Source of the DNA: Mesorhizobium sp. YC-39
Lineage (GTDB): Bacteria > Pseudomonadota > Alphaproteobacteria > Rhizobiales > Rhizobiaceae
Assembly: GCF_025753795.1 (NCBI RefSeq)
Contig: NZ_JAOWPS010000002.1
Location: 1,310,501 to 1,374,500, forward strand
Length of the DNA: 64,000 nt
Reading direction: 5' to 3'
The stretch's first letter is position 1; each line of letters starts with the position of its first letter. Below, piece after piece: positions 18,918 to 25,123 of this stretch. The notes under the pieces are model-generated. The model was given only the letters and a program-made list of their open reading frames with translations. It ran no database searches and was not told the origin of the DNA. A program made the translations under genes and the position numbers.

Positions 18918-18944
18918 CCACCGGGACAAAAAACAGAAAACAGA

Positions 18945-19076
18945 GCATGACGAATGCCGATGGAACTACAGGCTGTTCACCTCCAGGTCGCGGGTTCGAA
19001 TCCCGTCGGGTCCGCCACTATGGACCCGTAGCTCAGCGGTCAGAGCGGGACGTTTCGTCAAACCTTGTCGTCATGC
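18945..19076 (+). ncRNA. Y-RNA-like gene 1, tRNA-mimic permuted in the anticodon region
   Basis: Outer stem GCATGACGA/TCGTCATGC (9 bp, perfect; 18945-18953 with 19068-19076) forms the Ro-binding end. Inside lie the array's shared 5' motif (GGAACTACAG) and 3' motif (CCTTGTCG). The body is a reordered tRNA: an anticodon-loop-like CTGTTCA, T arm (CGGG-TTCGAAT-CCCG), a 7-bp acceptor stem CGGGTCC/GGACCCG closed by GCCACTAT, then TA and a full D arm (GCTC-AGCGGTCA-GAGC). The loop begins G-CCA, like a discriminator plus CCA end. Bacterial Y RNAs of the YrlA type are known tRNA mimics encoded beside rsr. RNA ends are inferred. Confidence 0.88.
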
Positions 19077-19133
19077 CCGACAGCTTTTGCGCGGCTCGGG
19101 TCGAACCTCGAGAAGAAAGGAACTGAATATAGG

Positions 19134-19260
19134 CATGACGGATGCCGGTGGAACTACAGCTTCAGGTGCTCCTTACGCAGGTTCGATTCCTGCCTTGCTC
19201 GATCGAGCATGTAGCCGAGTGGTTAGGCGGGAAACGTTTCACCAATACCTTGCCGTCATG
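19134..19260 (+). ncRNA. Y-RNA-like gene 2, tRNA-mimic permuted in the anticodon region
   Basis: Outer stem CATGACGG/CCGTCATG (8 bp, perfect). The shared strands are GGAACTACAG and ACCTTGCCG. The body has T arm GCAGG-TTCGATT-CCTGC, acceptor-like CTTGCTC-GATC-GAGCATG (six of seven pairs), TA, and a D arm GCC-GAGTGGTTA-GGC of the Leu/Ser type, followed by a purine-rich strand. There is no anticodon arm. The gap before it (57 bases) is the largest in the array and contains a CTCG...CGAG hairpin and an A-rich stretch that could be a processing site. Confidence 0.87.
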
Positions 19261-19271
19261 ACCTGAAGAAA

Positions 19272-19399
19272 CCGCGGCGAATGCCGGATGGAACTACAGC
19301 ATCAGGAACGGGATGCTCCGTGAGGTTCGACTCCTCACCTCGCAGGCGCTCTCTGGCACGAGCGGGACTCCCGGGTTTCATCTTCTCTTGTCGCCGCGG
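19272..19399 (+). ncRNA. Y-RNA-like gene 3, tRNA-mimic with weak acceptor
   Basis: Outer stem CCGCGGCGA/TCGCCGCGG (9 bp, perfect). The 5' strand carries the array motif CGAATGCCGG...GGAACTACAG and the 3' strand CTCTTGTCG. T arm is GTGAGG-TTCGACT-CCTCAC; the D arm is GCTC-TCTGGCAC-GAGC. Between them the acceptor-like element is reduced to a few bases (CCTCGCAGG at most), so this unit has a degenerate acceptor. It starts 11 bases after unit 2. Confidence 0.82.
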
Positions 19400-19411
19400 C
19401 GATTGAATGAA

Positions 19412-19537
19412 TGGCGAATGCAGGCAGGACTACAGGTAGCGCGCCCGCCGATAAGGCGGGAGGTCGGGTGTTCAAATCACTCTCTCGTTCTACGGAACGG
19501 GGTGGCGCAGTCACCGTCTTGCCAATCCTTGTCGCCA
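19412..19537 (+). ncRNA. Y-RNA-like gene 4, tRNA-mimic permuted in the D loop
   Basis: Outer stem TGGCGA/TCGCCA. Here the break differs: the unit opens with the second half of a D arm (GGTAGCGC), then a complete anticodon-type arm CCCGCC-GATAA-GGCGGG, a variable loop AGGTC, T arm GGGTG-TTCAAAT-CACTC, a 7-bp acceptor CTCGTTC-TACG-GAACGGG, and ends with the first half of the D arm (GCGCAGTC). The two GCGC D-stem strands lie at opposite ends of the body. Read in normal order it is a whole tRNA, and the GATAAGG segment recalls the tRNA-Ile(GAU) loop (inference). Confidence 0.86.
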
Positions 19538-19549
19538 GCCGATTAAGCA

Positions 19550-19644
19550 GGGCGAATGCCTGTGGGAATACATTGGTATCTGGCGGTTCGAATCCGCCCG
19601 TCGGTCGGTTGACCGATCGGTTTCTCGCAGAGACTTTGTCGACC
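19550..19644 (+). ncRNA. Y-RNA-like gene 5, short form
   Basis: The smallest unit, about 95 bases. Its outer helix is weaker: GGGCGA against TCGACC with one mismatch. It keeps the array motifs (GGCGAATGCC, GGAATACA, CTTTGTCG), a perfect T arm GGCGG-TTCGAAT-CCGCC, and an acceptor-like hairpin TCGGTC-GGTT-GACCGA. A recognisable D arm is missing and is replaced by a small hairpin (TCTC-GCA-GAGA). It may be a minimal or decaying member. Confidence 0.75.
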
Positions 19645-19663
19645 ACCTGGAAAAGAAAAGGAA

Positions 19664-19798
19664 TGGCGAATGCAGGCAGGACTACAGGGATAGAGCGTCT
19701 GCGGCGAAGGTCGCGGAAGGTCGGATGTTCAACCCATCCCTTCCATCCCACTGGGACGGAAAGTAGCTCAGTTTTTGTCTTGCCGACCCTTGTCGCCA
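19664..19798 (+). ncRNA. Y-RNA-like gene 6, tRNA-mimic permuted in the D loop
   Basis: Outer stem TGGCGA/TCGCCA, identical in sequence to unit 4, with the same CAGGCAGGACTACAG strand. The body opens with GATAGAGCG (D-loop end and D-stem strand GAGC), then an anticodon-like arm CTGCG...CGCGG with an 8-base loop, variable AAGGTC, T arm GGATG-TTCAACC-CATCC, an acceptor-like hairpin TTCCATCCC-ACT-GGGACGGAA with one mismatch, and closes with AGTAGCTCAG, whose GCTC pairs with the opening GAGC. All tRNA arms are therefore present in permuted order. Confidence 0.85.
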
Positions 19799-19811
19799 GA
19801 CCGAACGAAAA

Positions 19812-19952
19812 GGACGAATGCCTGCGAGACTACAGGTAGACGCAGCCCGCTGCGAGCAACAAGCCAGCGGGTGCCGAAAGGCGTGGGGGCTCGTGTCCCT
19901 CCTTCGCATCTTGCGAAGTGGCGGAAAGATGTCTCGCATTCCCTTGTCGTCC
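19812..19952 (+). ncRNA. Y-RNA-like gene 7, permuted tRNA-Leu mimic
   Basis: Outer stem GGACGA/TCGTCC. The body opens with GGTAGACGC, the D-loop end and D-stem of a tRNA-Leu, then a long anticodon-type arm CCCGCTG...CAGCGGG, a class II variable arm GCC-GAAA-GGC, T arm GGGGG-CTCGTGT-CCCTC (the TTCGA core is changed), a perfect 7-bp acceptor CTTCGCA-TCT-TGCGAAG, and closes with TGGCGGAA, the first half of a tRNA-Leu D arm (GCG pairs with the opening CGC). Best evidence that the body is a complete tRNA cut inside the D loop. Ends 41 bases before rtcB. Confidence 0.87.
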
Positions 19953-19993
19953 GCCCGCAATGCGCAGTGCTGCCCCAGGCAGTCGTGCCGAAC

Positions 19994-21412
19994 ATGGCAG
20001 TCATACCGAAAGTGAAAGACATGACCGAGATTTTGAGTGGACAGGATTTGATCGATGCCGGCATGCCGCAGGGCAAGTGGTTCGGCAAGGCGCTCGCCGC
20101 CGCAAACGCGGTGCTGGAGAGTGGCGGATCGCAGGGCGATGCACTGGAGGCCGCGCGTGCTTTCGCGCCGCCGCCGGCCTTGCCGCTGCATGCGGCCGTC
20201 TGCATGCCACTACATCTAAACATCGAGGCTGAGACGCCTGAGGAAGCCGCCAACGTCGAATCGGTCACGCGCAGCATGACCGAGCTGATGCGTACGCCGG
20301 TGATCCGTGCCGGCGCCATCATGCCAGACGCCTGTCCGACCGGTCCGTCGGGCACCATTCCAGTCGGCGGCGTCGCCGTCTCCGAGGCGATCCACCCCGG
20401 CATGCATTCGGCCGACATCTGTTGCTCGATGGCGATCTCGGTATTCCCTGGTGTGGCGCCTGCCACGCTGCTCGATGCCGTGCACTCGGTTACCCATTTC
20501 GGGCCGGGCGGACGTCCTCGCGGCCAGCAGATCCGGCCGGCCAGGGAGGTCTTCGAGCGTTTCGAGGCCAACCCCTTGCTACGCGATGTGACCAGTGCCG
20601 CGATCGAGCATTTCGGCACCCAGGGCGACGGCAACCATTTCGCCTATGTCGGCACGCTGAAGTCGAGCGGTGAGACGGCGCTGGTCACCCACCATGGCTC
20701 GCGCTCTCCGGGTGCCCGGCTCTACAGCAAGGGCATGAAGATCGCCGAGGGTGTCCGCAAAACGCTGTCGCCGGAGACCTTGCCGCAGAATGCCTGGATC
20801 CCAGCCGACACCAGGGAAGGCGATGAGTATTGGGACGCCCTGCAAACGATCCGCGAATGGACCAAGGGCAACCACATGCTCGTCCACGATATGGCGGCCG
20901 AGCGTCTGTCGGCGAAGGTGTCGGACCGGTTCTGGAACGAGCACAACTTCGTCTTCCGTCGCTCGGACGGGCTGTTCTACCACGGCAAGGGCGCCACCCC
21001 GGCCTTCGACAACTGGGCCGAGGATGCGACCGATCTGACCCTGATTCCGCTCAACATGGCGGAACCGGTGCTGATCGTGCGCGGCAAGAATGCGGAGCAC
21101 GGACTTGGCTTTTCGCCGCACGGCGCTGGGCGCAATTTTTCGCGCAGCCAGCACCGGCGCATGCAGGCCGGACGCAGCTACGCCGATATCTTCGCGGAAG
21201 AGACGAAGGGCATCGATGCCCGCTTCTTCTCGGGCGTGACGGACATTTCGGAGCTGCCGAGCGCCTACAAGAACGCCGCGTCGATGCGCCGCCAGATCGA
21301 GCATTTCGGCCTGGCGGAGATCGTCGACGAGGTCATGCCCTATGGCTGCATCATGGCCGGCGACTGGGAAGCCAACGCGCCCTGGCGCAAGAAGAGGGAA
21401 GCGCGCTCGTAA
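19994..21412 (+). CDS. rtcB: RtcB, 3'-phosphate RNA splicing ligase
   Basis: 472-residue GTP- and Mn2+-dependent ligase that joins 2',3'-cyclic phosphate or 3'-phosphate RNA ends to 5'-OH ends. Conserved metal and nucleotide ligands are visible: DICC (Asp and Cys of the usual DIGCG), GDGNHF, THHGSRS, EHNF, and HGAGR at about residue 376, with the His that becomes guanylylated. ATG 19994 is one option; an in-frame ATG nine codons later (MTEILSGQDL) also fits. Neither has a strong Shine-Dalgarno. The last gene of the RtcR regulon here; rtcA is absent. A hairpin at 21442 separates it from convergent tonB. Confidence 0.92.
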   Translation: MAVIPKVKDMTEILSGQDLIDAGMPQGKWFGKALAAANAVLESGGSQGDALEAARAFAPPPALPLHAAVCMPLHLNIEAETPEEAANVESVTRSMTELMRTPVIRAGAIMPDACPTGPSGTIPVGGVAVSEAIHPGMHSADICCSMAISVFPGVAPATLLDAVHSVTHFGPGGRPRGQQIRPAREVFERFEANPLLRDVTSAAIEHFGTQGDGNHFAYVGTLKSSGETALVTHHGSRSPGARLYSKGMKIAEGVRKTLSPETLPQNAWIPADTREGDEYWDALQTIREWTKGNHMLVHDMAAERLSAKVSDRFWNEHNFVFRRSDGLFYHGKGATPAFDNWAEDATDLTLIPLNMAEPVLIVRGKNAEHGLGFSPHGAGRNFSRSQHRRMQAGRSYADIFAEETKGIDARFFSGVTDISELPSAYKNAASMRRQIEHFGLAEIVDEVMPYGCIMAGDWEANAPWRKKREARS

Positions 21413-21441
21413 GAGGGGCGTCGGCCGTAGCGAAGACGTCG

Positions 21442-21471
21442 CTGTGTGCGAGCAGCAATGCCCGCACACAG
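21442..21471. terminator. Bidirectional hairpin between rtcB and tonB
   Basis: Perfect 9-bp stem CTGTGTGCG/CGCACACAG with an 11-base loop in the 72-base convergent gap. No clear T run follows on either side, so the strength as an intrinsic terminator is uncertain. Confidence 0.55.
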
Positions 21472-21484
21472 TGACCTTGGTTGA

Positions 21485-22516
21485 TTATCTCAGGTTGAAC
21501 AGAAAGGGCGCTGTACGGGTTATGCGGGAACCGAGTCCTTGCGGCGGCGTCGGCACCTTGGCTCCCTGCAACGCGCTGAGCGCGGCGCGATCGAGGTCCG
21601 AGTCACCGGAGGAACCGGCCAACCGGGCGGATAGGACCCGACCCGACGCATCGACCGTAAAGGTCACTTTCGGGCTACCTTGCGCGCCTCGGGCCTTCGC
21701 GGCGCTTGGATAGCGTGTGTGCCGTCTTATCCACGCACTCAGCTGCGAATTCCATTTCGACGCGTCTCCCCGGGACGCCGAGGCCGACGCCTTGGCCGAT
21801 TTAGGGGCCGCCGCCCGGGGCGCGGGCTTCGCAGTGGCGCTGGCGGCGGCCGTCTTCGCCGGGGCGGCTTTCTCCTTCTTCGAAGTCTTCTTGACCTTTT
21901 CGACGGGCTTCTTGGCCTTGGCTTCGGGCTTCTTCGCCTCAATCGGCTTCTTTGCCTTGACCGGTTTCTTCACCTCGGCCTCGACGGGAGCTTCGACCGG
22001 CTTCGGCTGCGGTAGCGGAATGACCACGTCCGGCGCGACGGTCTCGACGATATCGGGCACGACCTCCTCCAGCGGTAGCTGGTCGACCCGTTCAGGCATG
22101 GGCGGCTGGGCGGGTTCGATCGCGTCGGTCGCAGCCGTTTGCGGTGACTCGGCCGCCGACTCCGCCTGCTCGGCAGGCGGTTCGGCCACTGGCTCTGCGA
22201 TCTCGACGGGCGGTTCGGGCTCCGTCACCGGCTTGGCTTCGGCTGTCTCGACCTCCTCGACCGGCTCCGCCGCATCGGGCGTCACCACATCCGCTACGTC
22301 GGCCTCTTCCGCCGGCATGATCACCATCGGCGACAGCTCGATCAGCTGCGCCGGTGGCGGCCCGCCATCCATCTCGGCTGGCCGCAAATCCTGCACTGCA
22401 TAGGCGATCGCGACATGCGCCGCGAGAACCAGCGCCGCCGCCGCCGCCCACAGGCCGGTCTCGCGCGCACCGAGGCGCGACAGGTCAACCGTGGGGGAAG
22501 CGGCCATCATCGACAT
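21485..22516 (-). CDS. tonB: TonB energy-transducing protein
   Basis: 343-residue inner-membrane-anchored periplasmic protein that passes proton-motive energy to outer membrane receptors. N-terminal TM at about residues 22-42 (LWAAAAALVLAAHVAIAYAV), a long Pro/Glu/Val and then Lys/Ala-rich spacer (residues 55-245), and the C-terminal TonB domain (WNSQLSAWIRRHTRYP ... GSPKVTFTVDASGRVL). The final gene of fhuC-exbB-exbD-tonB; its ATG overlaps the exbD stop by one base. The spacer's repeated KKP/AKKP units are low complexity. Confidence 0.94.
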   Translation of the reverse strand: MSMMAASPTVDLSRLGARETGLWAAAAALVLAAHVAIAYAVQDLRPAEMDGGPPPAQLIELSPMVIMPAEEADVADVVTPDAAEPVEEVETAEAKPVTEPEPPVEIAEPVAEPPAEQAESAAESPQTAATDAIEPAQPPMPERVDQLPLEEVVPDIVETVAPDVVIPLPQPKPVEAPVEAEVKKPVKAKKPIEAKKPEAKAKKPVEKVKKTSKKEKAAPAKTAAASATAKPAPRAAAPKSAKASASASRGDASKWNSQLSAWIRRHTRYPSAAKARGAQGSPKVTFTVDASGRVLSARLAGSSGDSDLDRAALSALQGAKVPTPPQGLGSRITRTAPFLFNLR

Positions 22517-22971
22517 TATTGGCCCGCCTGCGGTGCGGCGGCATCGGCCGCAGGCAAGGTCTCGAGGCCAACCAGCGCGATCTTCAGATAACCGGCGCCG
22601 CGCAGCAGGTTCATCACCTCCATCAGGTCGCCATAGCCGACCGCCTTGTCGGCCCGCAGGAAGATGCGCGTCTGCTTGTCGCCTTTCGTCCTGCCGTCCA
22701 GCGTGGCGGCGAAGGAACCGCGCGGCACGGTGTCGTTGCCGATCGCCAGGCTGAGGTCGTCTTTCAGCGTCAGGAACAGCGGCGTCTCCGGTCGCGGCGC
22801 GGGCGTCGCGGTCGAACCAGGCAGGTCGACATTGACGTCGACTGTCGCCAACGGCGCCGCGACCATGAAGATGATCAAGAGAACCAGGATGACGTCGATG
22901 AAAGGGGTGACGTTGATCTCGTGGTTTTCCTCGAGATCGCCGTCGATGTTTTCTCGAATTCTAGCCGCCAC
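22516..22971 (-). CDS. exbD: ExbD, TonB-complex proton channel component
   Basis: 151-residue protein with one N-terminal TM (VTPFIDVILVLLIIFMVAAPL) carrying the conserved Asp of the ExbD/TolR family, an N-terminal EINVTPF motif, and a periplasmic domain (KTRIFLRADKAVGYGDLMEVMNLL-type, here KQTRIFLRADKAVGYGDL). It works with ExbB to energise TonB. It starts 12 bases after exbB and overlaps tonB, consistent with one transcript controlled by iron. Confidence 0.94.
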   Translation of the reverse strand: MAARIRENIDGDLEENHEINVTPFIDVILVLLIIFMVAAPLATVDVNVDLPGSTATPAPRPETPLFLTLKDDLSLAIGNDTVPRGSFAATLDGRTKGDKQTRIFLRADKAVGYGDLMEVMNLLRGAGYLKIALVGLETLPAADAAAPQAGQ

Positions 22972-22983
22972 GGCGCTGCTCCC

Positions 22984-23925
22984 CTATTCCGCGGCCAGCG
23001 CCGTTGCCGGCGCGACGTTGCGGAAATCCAGATCCCGGCTGACCAGTCGTTCGACCCCGGCCGAGGCATCGGCGAGGATCTGCCGGTAGCCGGCTATGGA
23101 CCGCGCAAAGACGTTGTAGATGACCACCGCCGGGATCGCCGCGACAAGGCCCATCGCGGTGGCGAGCAAGGCTTCCGCGATGCCTGGCGCCACGACGGCG
23201 AGGTTGGTGGTCTGCGCCTGCGAGATGCCGATGAAGGCGTTCATGATGCCCCAGACGGTGCCGAACAGACCGACAAAGGGCGCCGTCGAGCCGATCGTCG
23301 CCAGCACGCCAGTGCCGCGCGACATGCGCCGCGCCGCCGCCGCCTCGATGCGCGACAGGCGCGAGGCGACCCGTTCCTTCAGCCCGTCGCCGGACACCTG
23401 CTCGAGCGCGCCGGCTGAAAGTGCTGCCTCTTCCTCGGCCGCCCGCACCAGCAGGGCTCCAGGGCCGCCGGTATGGCCAAGCGCGCGCCTGGCTTGGTTC
23501 AGCGAGGCGGCATTGCCGATCGCGCTGGCCGCGCGGCGGGCATTGAGCTTGCCGCCGAGGATCTCCAGCGACTTGGCCAGCCAGATCGTCCAGGTGACCA
23601 GGGAGGCAAAGGCCAGCCCGATCATCACCCCTTTCACGACGATGTCGGCGGCCATGAACATGCCCCATGGCGACAGATCGTGCGGCAGGGTCAGCGACAC
23701 GTCCGTCGAGGAACCCTCCTCGGCTGGCATGGCCGCGCCAGGCTGCTCCGTCGGCGACACAGTCGCATCGGGCGCCGCCAAGGGGGGAGAAGCGGGAGCA
23801 GGCGTCTCGATCGCCGGTGGCGGAGCCGCCGGTTGCTCCTGGGCAGCAGCGCCGCCGGCCGACAGGAGGACGGATGCGATCAACGCCGCGAACAAACCAT
23901 GTCTGGACAAATGATGTCTGGGCAA
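22984..23925 (-). CDS. exbB: ExbB, TonB-complex proton channel component (probable TTG start)
   Basis: Three-TM inner membrane protein of about 313 residues. The conserved core is [21 protein letters not shown] and the later [24 protein letters not shown]. Before TM1 it has a long Pro/Ala-rich extension preceded by a signal-peptide-like segment ([19 protein letters not shown]), as in other rhizobial ExbB proteins. No ATG lies before that segment in frame near the gene; TTG 23925 has GGAAG six bases upstream and is the best start. A long open frame further upstream overlaps fhuC and is not part of the protein. Confidence 0.9.
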   Translation of the reverse strand: MPRHHLSRHGLFAALIASVLLSAGGAAAQEQPAAPPPAIETPAPASPPLAAPDATVSPTEQPGAAMPAEEGSSTDVSLTLPHDLSPWGMFMAADIVVKGVMIGLAFASLVTWTIWLAKSLEILGGKLNARRAASAIGNAASLNQARRALGHTGGPGALLVRAAEEEAALSAGALEQVSGDGLKERVASRLSRIEAAAARRMSRGTGVLATIGSTAPFVGLFGTVWGIMNAFIGISQAQTTNLAVVAPGIAEALLATAMGLVAAIPAVVIYNVFARSIAGYRQILADASAGVERLVSRDLDFRNVAPATALAAE

Positions 23926-23963
23926 GGGCTTCTTCCTTATTCTCGCAATTCTCACAACTGGCC

Positions 23964-24788
23964 TCACTGCACATAGCCGATAGGCTGGCCGGTGACGGGG
24001 TGCGCGAACACGCCCATCTCGACGCCGAAAATGCCTTTGAGCACGTCGCCCCGCATGATCTCGTCGGGGGTGCCGCGCGTCAGCAGCCTGCCCTCCTTCA
24101 GCGCAATCAACTCGTCGCAGTAGCGTGCCGCCATGTTGGGATCGTGCAGCACCACGACGACGCAGAGGTCGCGCTTGCGGCTGAGCTCCTTGACCAGCCC
24201 CAGCACCTCGACCTGATGGGCGATGTCGAGCGCCGAAATCGGTTCGTCGAGCAGCATGACGCCGGCATTCTGCGCCACCAGCATGGCCAGCCATGCGCGC
24301 TGGCGTTCGCCGCCGGACAGTTCGTCCACCAGCCGTGCGCCGAAATCCGCCATGTCGGTCAGGACAAGCGCCTCGTCGACATGGCGCCTGTCCTCATGCC
24401 CGAAACGGCCGAGCGCGCCATGCCAGGGATAGCGGCCGAGGCTCGCCAGCTCACGCACGGTCAAGCCCGTCGCCGCCGGCGTCGTCTGCGGCAGATAGGC
24501 GAGCGCACGGGCCAGTTCCCGCGCGCCCCACTGCACCAGCGGGCGCTGCGCGAAGGTGATGCCGCCGGCACTTGCCGGCTGCTGGCGCGCCATGAGTTTT
24601 ATCAGCGTCGACTTGCCCGAACCATTGTGCCCGATCAGCCCGTAGACGCGCGAGCGTTGCAGTTCGAGCGTAACAGGACCCAGCAGCGTCCGCTCGCCGA
24701 CGGCAAAGCGCACGGCGTCTATGTGGAAGGCAGTCTGATTTCCAGCCACGGTGTTGGCCTCTCTCCGGCTTCGCGCGCATTTCCACAA
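23964..24788 (-). CDS. fhuC: FhuC-type iron-siderophore ABC transporter ATPase
   Basis: 274-residue ABC ATPase, very close in pattern to FhuC of ferric hydroxamate uptake: [15 protein letters not shown] (Walker A), [21 protein letters not shown], signature LSGGERQR, Walker [13 protein letters not shown] and the switch His in [14 protein letters not shown]. No binding protein or permease is in the window, so it may serve a system encoded elsewhere. An in-frame GTG at about 24749 is an alternative start. The first gene of the TonB operon, 40 bases downstream of two IRO-type boxes. Confidence 0.9.
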   Translation of the reverse strand: MWKCARSRREANTVAGNQTAFHIDAVRFAVGERTLLGPVTLELQRSRVYGLIGHNGSGKSTLIKLMARQQPASAGGITFAQRPLVQWGARELARALAYLPQTTPAATGLTVRELASLGRYPWHGALGRFGHEDRRHVDEALVLTDMADFGARLVDELSGGERQRAWLAMLVAQNAGVMLLDEPISALDIAHQVEVLGLVKELSRKRDLCVVVVLHDPNMAARYCDELIALKEGRLLTRGTPDEIMRGDVLKGIFGVEMGVFAHPVTGQPIGYVQ

Positions 24789-24827
24789 TCCGCTTTTCGG
24801 CGAGCGATGCCGGTTGACTATGAAACA

Positions 24828-24842
24828 TGACTTTACTAGTCA
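24828..24842. promoter_or_regulatory. Candidate RirA (IRO) box, proximal to fhuC
   Basis: TGA-CTTTACTAG-TCA fits exactly the TGA-N9-TCA core described for rhizobial iron-responsive operators, and lies 40 bases upstream of the fhuC start. Confidence 0.65.
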
Positions 24843-24852
24843 ACAATGAAGA

Positions 24853-24867
24853 TGACTATTTGAGTCA
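24853..24867. promoter_or_regulatory. Candidate RirA (IRO) box, distal to fhuC
   Basis: TGA-CTATTTGAG-TCA is a second exact TGA-N9-TCA core, 25 bases from the first. The two boxes share TGACT at the left end, which strengthens the case for a tandem iron-repressor site. Confidence 0.65.
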
Positions 24868-25039
24868 ACAAAATGTCGCGATGCGCCCGCGTTGCGTCGA
24901 AATCCGGAAAAAGTGGGAGCGTGCCGAGATGGTGACGGGTCGCGGAGCGCCCTGCCTGGCTGCAACCATGCGGTCGCGCAGGATTTCGCCAATCTCCATC
25001 GCCGCAAGACGTGAGCAGACGCTGGAGTTGCCGACCTCC

Positions 25040-25075
25040 CCCTCGTGGGGAGATGTCCGGCGGGGCGAAGGATCG
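25040..25075. repeat. Fragment of a palindromic rhizobial intergenic repeat
   Basis: CTCCCC-N-GGGGAG-type hairpin with flanking GATGTCCGGCGGGGCGAAG, similar in style to the larger elements at 37972 and 41736. The 256 bases between the IRO boxes and the gene at 25124 hold nothing else that I recognise. Confidence 0.45.
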
Positions 25076-25123
25076 CTACAGCCCATAAGGGTCTGTCGAA
25101 TTTCGGCGCGCCACGCTGCGTGC

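Noticed and set aside
18961..19620. Canonical tRNA genes, because T arms, D arms and GCCA are visible
   Set aside because: The order is T arm, acceptor hairpin, D arm. No stretch reads D arm, anticodon arm, T arm with free acceptor ends, so normal tRNA genes are excluded.
19313..19839. Two plus-strand open frames and one minus-strand frame across the Y-RNA array
   Set aside because: They cross several structured RNA units, have no ribosome sites and no domain character.
18945..19952. CRISPR-like array (regular short repeats with variable parts)
   Set aside because: The shared parts are two different strands at the ends of each 95-141-base unit, they pair with each other, and the inner parts fold as tRNA-like arms. 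No cas genes are present.
23926..24294. N-terminal extension of ExbB into fhuC
   Set aside because: Shadow of fhuC in another frame; the signal-peptide-like start follows at TTG 23925.
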